From assembly GCA_002722105.1 (NCBI GenBank), contig PBKF01000031.1:18594-44881 (forward strand): a stretch of 26,288 bases of DNA. Reading direction: 5' to 3'. Made by a program: the position numbers and the translations under genes. The notes beneath the pieces are model-generated. The model was not told where the DNA came from and did not search any database. It saw only the letters and a program-made list of their open reading frames with translations. Of this stretch, positions 7,066 to 15,810 are shown in pieces (the stretch's first letter is position 1; each line of letters starts with the position of its first letter). This stretch comes from Fidelibacterota bacterium. GTDB lineage: Bacteria > Marinisomatota > Marinisomatia > Marinisomatales > UBA1611.

Positions 7066-8111
7066 GAGCTGGAGTTTTTTCCTTTATATATCGAGCTACT
7101 AGAAGTATTGTCACCAAAATACTCTATTTTTTTCAAGCAATATCTTTTAGATCAAAGGATCTTGAACCAGCCGTCAATTTTGGTGATTCACAATTAGCAG
7201 GCTTTGAAATTTTCAGTAAACTTATTTATGATTTTAAGATTCCATCTGAAAAATCTGTTAAAATATTTGATCTTATATTTCCGTCACCTTTAATAGCTGC
7301 ATCTTTTAAATCCGATCCTGTCATATTAAGGATATGGTTAAAAATGGGACTTGGTGGGATCATGCTAAAAACTATTATGGCAGAGCCAAGACAAGGAAAC
7401 CCAAGGCCAAGACTCCAAGATGCGTCTATTGCCGGTGAAAAAGGTATTTTAAATACTATGGGGTTGCCAGGTGATGGAATTGAAACATTGAAAAATGTAC
7501 TTACTAAATCAGATCTTTGGAATTTTAATCGGCCAATTGGTATAAGCATTGGAGGGGATTCTTTAGCTGAATATATCAAATGTATCAAAACATTCGATTC
7601 AGTATTAAATGACCCAAAGCAAAATTATTTTTATGAATTAAATATAAGTTGTCCAAATACAGAGAATGGCCTGACAATTGCAGAAGAACCAAATAAGCTG
7701 GAAGCGGTCTTAAATGAAGCACGATCTTTATCTTCTTCTCCAATTTCTGTGAAAATATCACCTGATTTATCAGACAGTCAGTTAAGGGCAATTGGTGATA
7801 TTTGTGACTCTGTTAACAGTACCATGATTAATGCTGGGAATACACAATCAAAAAAACCATACCAAGTAGGTGTTAATCCTGATAACTTTTCTATGCCTGC
7901 TGGGGGTTTCTCAGGTCCGGCACTTTTTGACCGTACTCTTGAAATGGTTAAATTATTTTCAGATTTTAAATTTCCAATAATCGCTACAGGTGGTATCTCA
8001 AAATTTGATCATGTGTATAAGTTAAAAGAAGCTGGTGCTTGTCTTTTTGGTATGGCAACTTCTCTTGTTTTGGATCCATACTGTATACCAAAAATCAATT
8101 CAAAAATATAA
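7062..8111 (+). CDS. pyrD: dihydroorotate dehydrogenase family protein
   Basis: This encodes 349 residues from TTG (7062), overlapping the previous stop, with AGGAAG 5 nt upstream. It is an FMN-binding TIM barrel that oxidises dihydroorotate to orotate in pyrimidine synthesis. Visible motifs are 'GGIMLKTI' (98-105), 'EPRQGNPRPRL' (108-118), 'ELNISCPNT' (192-200) with Cys197 in the catalytic-base position, Lys231 in 'VKISPDL', 'GGFSGPAL' (281-288), and 'IATGGISKF' (307-315) for the FMN phosphate. The N-terminal extension (about 45 residues, aromatic and basic) resembles the membrane-associating helices of class 2 enzymes, but class 2 has Ser as base and this has Cys as in class 1. No pyrK is seen beside it. 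The family is certain, the class is not. Confidence 0.85.
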   Translation: MRAGVFSFIYRATRSIVTKILYFFQAISFRSKDLEPAVNFGDSQLAGFEIFSKLIYDFKIPSEKSVKIFDLIFPSPLIAASFKSDPVILRIWLKMGLGGIMLKTIMAEPRQGNPRPRLQDASIAGEKGILNTMGLPGDGIETLKNVLTKSDLWNFNRPIGISIGGDSLAEYIKCIKTFDSVLNDPKQNYFYELNISCPNTENGLTIAEEPNKLEAVLNEARSLSSSPISVKISPDLSDSQLRAIGDICDSVNSTMINAGNTQSKKPYQVGVNPDNFSMPAGGFSGPALFDRTLEMVKLFSDFKFPIIATGGISKFDHVYKLKEAGACLFGMATSLVLDPYCIPKINSKI

Positions 8112-8569
8112 TGCTGACAATTGTTTTATTAGAACCTCAAATACCACCAAACACTGGATCCACAGGACGTTTATGCGGGGCAACAAATACAAGGCTACAT
8201 ATTGTTGGAAGGCTTGGGTTTGAATTATCTAATAAAACTTTAAAAAGGGCGGGTTTAGATTATTGGGATTATATTGACTGGGAATATTTCCCTGATCTAA
8301 AATCGTATTGTAAAAACATGGTTAAGAACGAAAACTATCATCTACTAACGACTAAATCATCTAAACCGTACACATCGCAACAATTTCAGCGAGGAGATTA
8401 TTTAGTTTTTGGCAGTGAGACATCAGGAATTGATGAATCTTTTTTAAAACGACATTGGAGCAATGCTTGTACGATTCCTATGGAAAACAAAAATATTAGA
8501 AGTTTAAATCTGGCTACAAGTGTTGGGATTGTCCTTTACGAAGCAATTCGACAGATCAATGCGTCTTAA
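8111..8569 (+). CDS. trmL: tRNA (cytidine(34)-2'-O)-methyltransferase
   Basis: This encodes 152 residues, close to the usual 150-160 of TrmL. It is a SPOUT-fold RNA methyltransferase that would 2'-O-methylate the wobble base of tRNA-Leu isoacceptors. Motif 1 is 'LLEPQIPPNTGSTGRLCGAT' (6-25), motif 2 'LVFGSETSGI' (98-107), and motif 3 'IPMENKNIRSLNLATSVGI' (122-140), which builds the knot and SAM pocket. The start at 8111 overlaps the pyrD stop as TAATG. The longer reading from 8039 would add 24 residues encoded inside pyrD and is rejected. No Shine-Dalgarno is seen, so translation is probably coupled. The 3' end overlaps the next gene by 11 bp. Confidence 0.9.
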   Translation: MLTIVLLEPQIPPNTGSTGRLCGATNTRLHIVGRLGFELSNKTLKRAGLDYWDYIDWEYFPDLKSYCKNMVKNENYHLLTTKSSKPYTSQQFQRGDYLVFGSETSGIDESFLKRHWSNACTIPMENKNIRSLNLATSVGIVLYEAIRQINAS

Positions 8570-9050
8570 TATTCTAATTCTCATATTAATCATTTTAAAA
8601 GGTTGCTACAGCTCCCCAAGGTATGCAACTGGATCAAAGAATACTAAAACTTCTAAAAAGTCAAAGTCTGTCGCTTTATCTAAAACTGTAAAATCAAAAA
8701 AAAATGTAAAGCATAGAAAAGTAATGACAGGAGTAAGTTCTTTTTATGCGGAAGATTTTCATGGTAAACTAACTGCAAATGGTGAAGTCTATGACATGTA
8801 CGGTGTCACAGCTGCCCATAAAACTTTGCCACTTGGCACAGTTTGCCGTGTGACAAATCTTGAAAATAATAGATCCTTAATTTTACGTATAAATGATCGT
8901 GGACCTTATATTAAAGGGCGTATATTAGATTGTTCCTATGGAGCTGCAAAAAAGTTAGATTTCATTAGGCAGGGAACCACAAAAGTAAAAATAGAAGTCA
9001 TGGAGTGGGGTGATGGTGAATACATGCATCACCGAGAGAAACCAAAATGA
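8559..9050 (+). CDS. rlpA: RlpA-like septal ring lipoprotein (lytic transglycosylase family)
   Basis: This encodes 163 residues starting M-R-L-N-I-L-I-L-I-L. The lipobox is L-K-G-C16. A Lys/Ser-rich linker (about 25-55) precedes a double-psi beta-barrel (57-148) with the RlpA pattern: 'GVSSFYAEDFHGKLTANGEVYDM', 'AAHKTLPLGTVCRVTN', 'INDRGPYIKGRILDCS'. RlpA proteins bind or cleave denuded peptidoglycan glycans at division septa. No SPOR domain follows, so this is the short form. The start at 8559 is chosen because it begins right before the signal peptide; the ATG at 8520 would add 13 residues in front of it. It overlaps trmL by 11 bp and its stop overlaps the next start as ATGA. Confidence 0.88.
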   Translation: MRLNILILILIILKGCYSSPRYATGSKNTKTSKKSKSVALSKTVKSKKNVKHRKVMTGVSSFYAEDFHGKLTANGEVYDMYGVTAAHKTLPLGTVCRVTNLENNRSLILRINDRGPYIKGRILDCSYGAAKKLDFIRQGTTKVKIEVMEWGDGEYMHHREKPK

Positions 9051-9934
9051 AGAAATATTACATGGTTGTTAATCCGCATGGCGGATTAAAAAAAGGCATT
9101 GGAATACTTGATCGAGTAAAACCACTTTTTGAAGCAGATGGGGCAGAGTTAACTATTTTGGAGACAGAATATGCTGGGCATGCACGTGATTATGCTCTTG
9201 AAGTAGACTATAATGGTTATGAAGGCTTTTGTGCTATAGGTGGAGATGGTACTATGCATGAAGTTATTAACGGAATGTTGAAACGGTCTGATGAACGACA
9301 ACTTCCTATTGGTTTAGTAACTGGAGGTACAGGAAACTCTTTTATGCATGATCTTAATTGTCTTGAACCTGAAAATGCTGCAAAGCGAATATTAACGGGT
9401 CGAATACGTCCAATTGATATTGCAAAGGTAGATGCAGCAGGCAAAATTATTTACGGCTTTAACATAGTAGGCTGGGGAATGCCTACTGATATAAATTTAT
9501 TAGCAGAAAAGATGCGTTGGATGGGTCAACAGCGATATAATGTTGCATCTATCATTGAAGTTCTAAAAGGAAAACAAAGATTAGCGAAATTAATCATAGA
9601 GGGGAATACAGTAGTGGGAGATTTTGGATTTATATTGGGATGTAATACGATTCATACAGGTAAGGGTATGAAAATGGCTCCATTGGCACAATTGAATGAT
9701 GGATTGATTGATCTTATTATAGCTAGGAAAGCAGGACGAATAAAATTATTAACGTTATTTCCTAAATTGTTTAGTGGTGCGCATGTTGGGGACCCCCTGG
9801 TAGAATATCGCCAAGTAAAAGAATTCTCCATTATACCCCAAGAAGATAATATTTTAAATATTGATGGGGAAATGATAGGAAGCACGCCAATAAATGTTAA
9901 AGTAGAATCCGACTTAATTAATGTATTAGTATAA
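9047..9934 (+). CDS. diacylglycerol kinase-family lipid kinase (YegS/DgkB-like)
   Basis: This encodes 295 residues. It is an ATP-dependent lipid kinase of the DAGK catalytic family, likely phosphorylating diacylglycerol or a related lipid at the inner membrane. Motifs: N9-P-H-G-G for the nucleotide loop, 'GGDGTMHEVINGM' (65-77), 'GGTGNSF' (93-99), and near the C-terminus 'LNIDGE', whose Asp is part of the catalytic/metal site. The length is typical. It overlaps rlpA by 4 bp (ATGA) and lies 15 bp before cdsA, so phosphatidate made here could feed CdsA directly. Substrate (diacylglycerol, sphingosine-like or phosphatidylglycerol) cannot be fixed from sequence. Confidence 0.85.
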   Translation: MKKYYMVVNPHGGLKKGIGILDRVKPLFEADGAELTILETEYAGHARDYALEVDYNGYEGFCAIGGDGTMHEVINGMLKRSDERQLPIGLVTGGTGNSFMHDLNCLEPENAAKRILTGRIRPIDIAKVDAAGKIIYGFNIVGWGMPTDINLLAEKMRWMGQQRYNVASIIEVLKGKQRLAKLIIEGNTVVGDFGFILGCNTIHTGKGMKMAPLAQLNDGLIDLIIARKAGRIKLLTLFPKLFSGAHVGDPLVEYRQVKEFSIIPQEDNILNIDGEMIGSTPINVKVESDLINVLV

Positions 9935-9949
9935 CGAAGAAATATAGTT

Positions 9950-10771
9950 ATGGGTATAATGAAAGGAAGAAATCTTGTTAATGTATTAGGAATCCCCGGG
10001 TGGCTATTCCTTATTTGGAAAGGGGATCTTTATTACAGTGTATTCATTTTAATTTGTATTGCATTTGCACTGGGAGAGTTTTACTCCATATTAGAAAAAA
10101 AGGGAGTAAAACCTCTTCGTTGGATGGGTATGTGTGCTGCTGTGTTCATTGCAGATTTTTATTACGTTCAACCTGATGTTTCTCCTCACAATGTTTTAGG
10201 AGTAATGATTTTAATTATCTTAATGACAATTGTATGGGAATTGTTTTCAAACAAAGATAATTCAGCGCTAAATATATCAGCCACCTTAGCAGGAGTTTTA
10301 TTTGTCCCAGTTCTATTAGGCACAGCTATTGATCTTAGACAATTCGATTTTTTGATGGGAACCCAATTGACCTTGGCTATGGTTTTATCTATTTGGGCCT
10401 GTGATTCTGCAGCTTTTATTTTCGGTACAAAATTTGGAAAAACTAAGATTTTTCCAAGAGTCAGCCCGAATAAATCTTGGGTTGGTTCTTTTTCAGGGCT
10501 TATTGCTTCATTAGTCGTATTCTACCTTTTTCACAATCAGAATTGGTTGGGGGATTATTTTTCCCTAAAGGATGCAATGATATTTGGTGTTATTTGTGGT
10601 GTCTTTGGACAAATGGGGGATTTTGCAGAGTCACTTTTAAAGAGAGATGCTAACGTAAAAGATAGTGGTACATTGTTGCAGGGCCATGGTGGAGTTTTAG
10701 ATCGGTTTGACTCCTTGATCTTCGCTGCTCCGGCTACCTATCTTTACGTCCATTTTTTGATACATATATAA
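9950..10771 (+). CDS. cdsA: phosphatidate cytidylyltransferase
   Basis: This encodes 273 residues with about eight membrane segments. CdsA makes CDP-diacylglycerol from phosphatidic acid and CTP, the branch point for phospholipids. The C-terminal signature (residues 220-256) is present: 'GQMGDFAESLLKRDANVKDS', 'GHGGVLDRFDSL', with the metal-binding Asp residues. 'SPNKSWVGSFSG' (172-183) is the other family motif. The start is the first ATG (9950); ATG at 9959 is possible. It follows the lipid kinase by 15 bp and precedes the MutL-like gene by 18 bp. Confidence 0.92.
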   Translation: MGIMKGRNLVNVLGIPGWLFLIWKGDLYYSVFILICIAFALGEFYSILEKKGVKPLRWMGMCAAVFIADFYYVQPDVSPHNVLGVMILIILMTIVWELFSNKDNSALNISATLAGVLFVPVLLGTAIDLRQFDFLMGTQLTLAMVLSIWACDSAAFIFGTKFGKTKIFPRVSPNKSWVGSFSGLIASLVVFYLFHNQNWLGDYFSLKDAMIFGVICGVFGQMGDFAESLLKRDANVKDSGTLLQGHGGVLDRFDSLIFAAPATYLYVHFLIHI

Positions 10772-10789
10772 TCTCTTAAATAAATCCCA

Positions 10790-12598
10790 ATGGAATTAAA
10801 ATCAATATTAGCTACGGATTGTGGCTCAACCACAACCAAAGCCATCCTTATACAGAAAATTGATGGTGAATATTGATTGACACACAGGGGAGAAGCTCCA
10901 ACCACAGTAGAAGCACCTTTCGAAGATGTTACGAGAGGTGTTTTAAATGCTGTAATGGAAGTTGAAGAATTGGCCAATCATAAAATCTTGGATGGAGATT
11001 CAATTATATCCCCAATGAAGAAAGATGAAGGAGTCGATATTTACATATCAACCAGTTCTGCTGGAGGTGGTTTACAAATGATGGTAGCTGGGGTTGTAAA
11101 ATCTATGTCTGGAGAAAGTGCAGAGCGTGCAGCTTTAGGTGCCGGATCTATTGTCATGGATGTGATGGCATCCAATGATGGACGCTTAGCACATGAAAAA
11201 ATCAAAAGGATACGTGATTTACGCCCAGATATGATTTTATTATCCGGAGGGATAGATGGTGGAACCGTTTCACATGTTGTTGAATTAGCAGAAATATTAA
11301 ATGCAGCGAATCCGCAACCTAGATTGGGACAAAATTATAAGTTGCCAGTTATTTATGCCGGTAATAATAAAGCACAAAACCAAATAACTGAAACACTAGG
11401 TGAAATGACAGATCTAGATATCGTGGATAATATTAGACCTGTCCTTGAAAAAGAAAACCTAGAACCTTCACGTGATAAAATCCATGATCTTTTTATGGAG
11501 CATGTTATGCAGCAGGCCCCAGGATATAAAAAATTAATGTCATGGACAGATGCTCCCATTATGCCGACACCAGGCGCCGTTGGGTCTCTTATTGAAATGA
11601 TCGCTGAAGAAGAAAATATATCAGTAGTTGGAGTAGATATTGGTGGAGCAACTACTGATATATTTTCTGTGTTTCAAGGTAAATTTAACCGAACTGTCAG
11701 TGCGAACCTTGGGATGAGTTATTCAATTTGTAATGTTTTAGCTGAATCGGGTTTGGACAATGTATTGAGATGGGTTCCATTTGATATAGATCGTAAAGAA
11801 TTAACAAATCGAATTGGTAATAAAATGATTCGACCTACGACGGTGCCACAATCATTGGAAGAATTATTTATTGAACAAGCTATTGCTCGGGAAGCGTTAC
11901 GTTTATCATTTAAGCAGCATAAAGAATTTGCTGTAGGACTAAAAGGTATCCAGAAAGAGCGAACGATTTCAGACGCGTTCGAACAGTCGTCTTCTGGTGA
12001 ATCTCTAGTAAATATGATGGATTTAGATCTTTTGGTTGGTTCCGGTGGTGTATTAAGCCATGCTCCAAGAAGGGAACAGTCCGCGAAAATGTTAATTGAT
12101 TCCTTCATGCCTGAAGGAATTACACAACTGGCAGTTGATTCAATATTTATGATGCCGCAGCTGGGCGTATTAGCAAATATTGAAAAAGAAGAGCTTGCAG
12201 AAGAAGCTAGAAAAGCTTCTTTAGAAGTTTTTCATAAAGATTGTTTAATACGACTTGGAACATGTATTGCACCTGTAGGTAAAGCAAAAGATGACGATGT
12301 AATTTTAGCTGCTCAATTTGAATTATCAAATGGTCAGAAGGTAAATAAAGAACTCAGGAGTGGTGAATTATTTAGGATCAAAGTTGAATATGAACCGATA
12401 AAAGCTATTTTTGAACCAGAAAAGAAAATTGATGTTGGAGCAGGGCCGGGTGAAACAGTTTCAACAACAGTTTTTGGTGGTGTAGTTGGCATAATTCTTG
12501 ACGGGAGGGATCGACCAATACATATTCCAAATAATTCAGAAATCAGATTAGAAAAATTAAAATCCTGGTCAGAGTCAATAAATGAATACCCTGATTAA
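10790..12598 (+). CDS. MutL/GlmL-family ASKHA protein interrupted by an in-frame TGA
   Basis: Reading from ATG 10790 gives 28 residues with the phosphate-1 loop of the actin/hexokinase/Hsp70 fold ('LATDCGSTTTKAILI'). Next come TGA (10874-10876) and the same frame open for 573 more residues, starting 'LTHRGEAPTTVEAPFEDVTR'. The second lobe has 'VVGVDIGGATTDIFSV' (279-294 full-length numbering) and 'VGSGGVLSHAPRREQ' (about 416-430). This is the glutamate mutase MutL/GlmL family (PF13941 type), but at about 602 residues it is longer than clostridial MutL (about 460), and no mutase S/E genes adjoin. If the TGA terminates, a product restarting at TTG 10877 or later lacks the first phosphate loop. 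The break may be a real mutation, a sequence error or readthrough. Operon neighbours: cdsA (18 bp), lipoyl/KOW protein (20 bp). Confidence 0.8.
10874..10876 (+). other. in-frame TGA (premature stop or recoded codon)
   Basis: The TGA falls between 'DGEY' and 'LTHRGEAPTTVEAP' in a conserved stretch where MutL-family relatives usually have Arg. One base change from CGA (C to T) or AGA (A to T) would create it. The frame is unchanged on both sides. TGA is used as a true stop by other genes here (645, 7065, 9050, 14123). Confidence 0.9.
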
Positions 12599-12618
12599 TT
12601 TACATACTATATCCTAAT

Positions 12619-13746
12619 ATGGCTCATTCATATACACCAGGACTTAAAGTATTACATTATTCAAAAGTTGAAAAAAATAGACGTCTTCCGATTAAGGGTG
12701 ATGTTCTAAAATCTGTTGGTGATTCTTTATCACCTAATGACATTGTTGCTAAAACGGATCTGCCTGGAAATGTTCAAATGGTAAAGATAGCAAATCTTCT
12801 AAATGTTGGCCCAGCTGATGTGCCAGATATGATGTTGATCAATGAAGGAGATAAAATAACAAAGGGGCAAATGATTGCTCAAACTGAAGGAATATTTGGA
12901 TTTTTCAAAACAGATGTTAAATCACCAATCAACGGGACAATTGAATCCATTTCTGATGTTACAGGTCAAGTTGTTCTAAGAGAAGCTCCTATACCTGTTG
13001 AAGTAGATGCTTATATTTCAGGAAGGGTGAAAAATATAATGCCTGGTGAAGGTGTAATTGTTGAATCAGATGCTGCATTTATTCAGGGTATTTTCGGGAT
13101 TGGTGGTGAATCTCGCGGTGAAATGGTAGTACTTGTTTCAGAGAGAAATCAGGAATTGACGGAAAACCTTTTAAACGAGTCACACGAAGGTAAAATAATT
13201 GCGGGAGGGTCTTTTATAAGTCTGGAATCATATAAAAAAGCAATTTCTCTGGGTGTTGCAGGGGTAGTCGTTGGTGGCTTTAATTATTATGACCTTGAAA
13301 ATATACTAGGTTATACACTCGGTGTTGCCATAACCGGATCGGAAGATTTAGTTACATCATTAGTTGTTACAGAAGGTTACGGAAACATTAAAATGAACAA
13401 TCGCACATTTGATTTAATAAAAAACCATGATGGTAAATTTGTTTCCATTAACGGTGCAACACAGATCCGTGCGGGAGTAATTCGTCCGGAGATTGTAATT
13501 CCCTTAACAGATGATGAAATTTCGGATATTTCCAATAAAGCTTCAGAAGAAAAAGGCATTGGTGAAGGGAGCTTGGTTCGTGTAATTCGCGCTCCATACT
13601 TTGGTCAAATGGGTATAGTAAAAGGGTTACCAACAGAACTCCAAAAAATGGAATCGGAAACAATGGTTCGTGTCGCTGAAGTTGAAATTGAGAATGAAAC
13701 TATTATTATACCACGAGCAAACCTTGAAATGGTTGAAGTGGATTAA
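12619..13746 (+). CDS. lipoyl/barrel-sandwich-like protein with C-terminal KOW-like domain
   Basis: This encodes 375 residues with no signal peptide or membrane segment, so it is probably cytosolic. Residues 40-140 look like a lipoyl/RnfC-type barrel-sandwich hybrid: 'LINEGDKITKGQMIAQTEG', then 'VKSPINGTIESIS'. The modified Lys context (M-K-M) of true biotinyl or lipoyl domains is absent. Residues about 180-285 have an alpha/beta Rossmann-like pattern ('GKIIAGGSFISLES', 'VAGVVVGGF'). The last 60 residues read like a KOW/translation-factor beta barrel ('GSLVRVIRAPYFGQMGIVKG', then 'VRVAEVEIENETIIIPRANLE'). It follows the MutL-like gene by 20 bp without a clear Shine-Dalgarno. Function is unknown; with the neighbouring genes it may be a soluble partner of a membrane complex. 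Confidence 0.6.
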   Translation: MAHSYTPGLKVLHYSKVEKNRRLPIKGDVLKSVGDSLSPNDIVAKTDLPGNVQMVKIANLLNVGPADVPDMMLINEGDKITKGQMIAQTEGIFGFFKTDVKSPINGTIESISDVTGQVVLREAPIPVEVDAYISGRVKNIMPGEGVIVESDAAFIQGIFGIGGESRGEMVVLVSERNQELTENLLNESHEGKIIAGGSFISLESYKKAISLGVAGVVVGGFNYYDLENILGYTLGVAITGSEDLVTSLVVTEGYGNIKMNNRTFDLIKNHDGKFVSINGATQIRAGVIRPEIVIPLTDDEISDISNKASEEKGIGEGSLVRVIRAPYFGQMGIVKGLPTELQKMESETMVRVAEVEIENETIIIPRANLEMVEVD

Positions 13747-13769
13747 TCTGTTCAGTAACTTGGGTTGAA

Positions 13770-14123
13770 GTGTTAGATAAAAGTTTAAACGAAACGATCC
13801 TATCAGTAGAATCTACTGAAGATGATTTAATTCCAATCGATAAACAGGATAAATTATTTTTAGAAAGAATCGCAAGAAAAATACATGATTCAGGTTTAGT
13901 CACTCCTGCAGTATTCTTCTTGGAGATGACAAAGCCACTATCACTTTTGGGATCTCATGCTTTAGTATTTTTTGGCCCAGTAATTAATGCGTTTATTCAA
14001 TCAGAGAATTATTATCGCTCTGTCCAAGTTTTTGAAGAAGCTGCTAATATTGAATTTTTATTGCAAATGATTGAGAGTATGGAAAATCAGGTAAATATTG
14101 AAAATACAAAATTACATGAATGA
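13770..14123 (+). CDS. small helical protein of the MutL-DUF6754 cluster
   Basis: This encodes 117 residues from GTG. The central part ('LFLERIARKIHDSGLVTPAV', 'FFLEMTKPLSLLGSHALVFF', 'PVINAFI') has a hydrophobic stretch (about 45-75) that may touch or dip into the membrane. The C-terminus is an acidic helix ('EFLLQMIESMENQ'). I recall similar short proteins beside MutL-like genes in other FCB and related phyla, but that is memory, not a search. It lies 23 bp after the lipoyl/KOW gene, and its stop is overlapped by the next gene (8 bp). The upstream frame is open back to 13746 without a standard start codon, so the true N-terminus could be slightly longer. Confidence 0.6.
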   Translation: MLDKSLNETILSVESTEDDLIPIDKQDKLFLERIARKIHDSGLVTPAVFFLEMTKPLSLLGSHALVFFGPVINAFIQSENYYRSVQVFEEAANIEFLLQMIESMENQVNIENTKLHE

Positions 14124-14979
14124 TCGCGATTTTATGACTGCCGCTGGCGGACTATCCTTAGCATTCTTAATATATTGGTTAATAGGACATCCTTATTTTA
14201 TAACTGGTCGAATTGTGATGTTTTTGGCTATAATGTTATTTTCAGGTACTCTTATATTTTTCACAAGAAAGGCACGTCGTGGGGAAGATATCTTTTTAAG
14301 GACTATTCCAGGGTTAAAAGCAGTAGAAGAAGCAGTTGGTCGTTCTACAGAAATGGGAAAACCTGTGCTATATGTCCCTGGTATTATGGATATGGATCAG
14401 GTAGAAACAGTAGCCGGTGTAATTGTTTTAGGTCATGTATCAAAAATGACAGCTCGTTATGAGACGACGCTTAATGTACCTGTTTCAAGGGCGATTGTAA
14501 TGAAAGCAGCAAGAGAAGCGTGTAAAGAGTCCTATCTAATTGAAGGACGACCAGATATGTTTCATGATGACATGGTTCACTATTTAACCGATGAGCAATT
14601 TGCTTATGCCGCAGGCGTAAATGGAATTATGGTGCGGGAAAAACCTGCTGCATGTCTATATATGGGAAAATTCTATGCTGAATCTCTCATACTGGCAGAA
14701 ACCGGAAACTCCATTGGGGCAATTCAAATAGCTGGTACAGCATCTCAAGCTCAAATACCCTTCTTTGTAACTGCCTGTGATTATACTCTGATCGGTGAAG
14801 AATTTTTTGCAGCCAGTGCTTATTTATCCGGAAGGCCAGAGTTGATTGGTGGAGTAAAAGGTCAGGACATGATTAAAGTTTTCATTATTGGGCTAATTCT
14901 TTTAGGGGTTGTTTTGAGACTTTTCAATGACTTAGGCTTTCTCAACTTCAGTATAATTGACTTATTGACGGTGAAATAA
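14116..14979 (+). CDS. DUF6754-like membrane protein
   Basis: This encodes 287 residues from ATG 14116; the TTG at 14098 would overlap the previous gene more. N-terminal segments about 7-24 and 30-48 span the membrane, and a last one lies near 250-268. The middle 180 residues are soluble alpha/beta: 'PVLYVPGIMDMDQVETVAGV', a Glu/His-rich helix region ('MVHYLTDEQFAYAAGVNGI'), 'ETGNSIGAIQIAGTASQAQI', and 'FVTACDYTLIGEEFFAASAY'. A Gly-rich 'LIGGVKGQDM' leads straight into the final membrane helix. I assign it to the DUF6754 family from memory of its typical company with MutL-like genes. It starts inside the preceding gene and is followed 10 bp later by a polytopic protein. Activity is unknown. 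Confidence 0.6.
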   Translation: MNDRDFMTAAGGLSLAFLIYWLIGHPYFITGRIVMFLAIMLFSGTLIFFTRKARRGEDIFLRTIPGLKAVEEAVGRSTEMGKPVLYVPGIMDMDQVETVAGVIVLGHVSKMTARYETTLNVPVSRAIVMKAAREACKESYLIEGRPDMFHDDMVHYLTDEQFAYAAGVNGIMVREKPAACLYMGKFYAESLILAETGNSIGAIQIAGTASQAQIPFFVTACDYTLIGEEFFAASAYLSGRPELIGGVKGQDMIKVFIIGLILLGVVLRLFNDLGFLNFSIIDLLTVK

Positions 14980-14989
14980 AGGAAAAAAT

Positions 14990-15808
14990 ATGATCTGGAA
15001 AAGACAAATTCCAATCCTAATAGTAGCTGTCATAGGTTCTCTTACATTGTTTGGTTGGTTTATTGATGAGCCCCGTATAAAAACATTTGTAGATGACGAT
15101 GCTACGCAATGGTATGATATTTTGGCCAGTTTTGCAATCTTTCTAGGTGGATTTAATCTACTGAAGCTGCAGCTTCAAAAAGTTTTAAGGAAACAAAAAG
15201 GTTGGCAGTATTCCATATTTGCAATTGGTGGGTTCTTATTTGCTGTAATAGCAGGCTTCTTTTACAAAGGGAATCCAGAGGTGGCTTGGGGTATTCATGT
15301 TACTGCAAAAGGTACACTTTTCAAATGGATCTTTACATATATGTTTGCACCCATGCAGGCAACTATGTTTGCACTTTTGGCATTTTTCGTTGCATCAGCT
15401 TCCTATCGAGCCTTTAGAATAAGAAATTTTGAAGCTACACTACTACTTGTTTCAGGTATTATTATCATGATCGGTCGCGTTCCATTAGGTAGTAATATTT
15501 CCAGTTGGTTTATCATGTATTTGTTGGTTCTCATTCTAGGTATAGCAGTCAATACCATTTATAAAAATAAGCAATTAACTTTTGCTTTTATATTGGGTGG
15601 TTTAGCAATTGTTACGTTCAGTGGAATGAGTATGGGATGGCCTGTGGATCAACCAGGTCTCTTTTATCTTCCATATCTACAAGAATGGATCTATAAATAC
15701 CCAAACGTAGCCGGTGCTAGATCGATTATGATTGGGATTGGACTTGGTATTTTTGCAACATCAATTCGTTATATACTTGGGATTGAAAAGTCCTATATCG
15801 GAGAGTAA
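14990..15808 (+). CDS. polytopic membrane protein of unknown function (about 8 TM)
   Basis: This encodes 272 residues from ATG, with an AAAGGA Shine-Dalgarno a few bases upstream. Hydrophobic segments are visible at about 8-25, 45-62, 74-92, 110-135, 148-164, 168-187, 195-212 and 245-265. Loops contain 'WFIDEPRIKTFVDDDATQWY' after the first helix, an aromatic loop 'FSGMSMGWPVDQPGLFYLPY' before the last helix, and basic loops (V-L-R-K-Q-K) that should face the cytosol. No transporter or enzyme motif is recognised. It is tightly packed with the DUF6754-like gene (10 bp) and the next gene (2 bp), which implies a stoichiometric membrane assembly. Confidence 0.65.
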   Translation: MIWKRQIPILIVAVIGSLTLFGWFIDEPRIKTFVDDDATQWYDILASFAIFLGGFNLLKLQLQKVLRKQKGWQYSIFAIGGFLFAVIAGFFYKGNPEVAWGIHVTAKGTLFKWIFTYMFAPMQATMFALLAFFVASASYRAFRIRNFEATLLLVSGIIIMIGRVPLGSNISSWFIMYLLVLILGIAVNTIYKNKQLTFAFILGGLAIVTFSGMSMGWPVDQPGLFYLPYLQEWIYKYPNVAGARSIMIGIGLGIFATSIRYILGIEKSYIGE

Positions 15809-15810
15809 TT

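Noticed and set aside
10874..10876. Alternative genetic code with TGA as a sense codon
   Set aside because: Several genes here end in TGA (645, 7065, 9050, 14123) at sensible lengths and overlaps, and no other in-frame TGA was seen.
10874..10899. Selenocysteine at the in-frame TGA, with a small GGAG/CTCC hairpin 12 nt downstream
   Set aside because: The hairpin has only a 4-bp stem with a 3-nt loop and falls in conserved coding sequence. Relatives have Arg, not Cys, at this place, and no reactive-site context exists.
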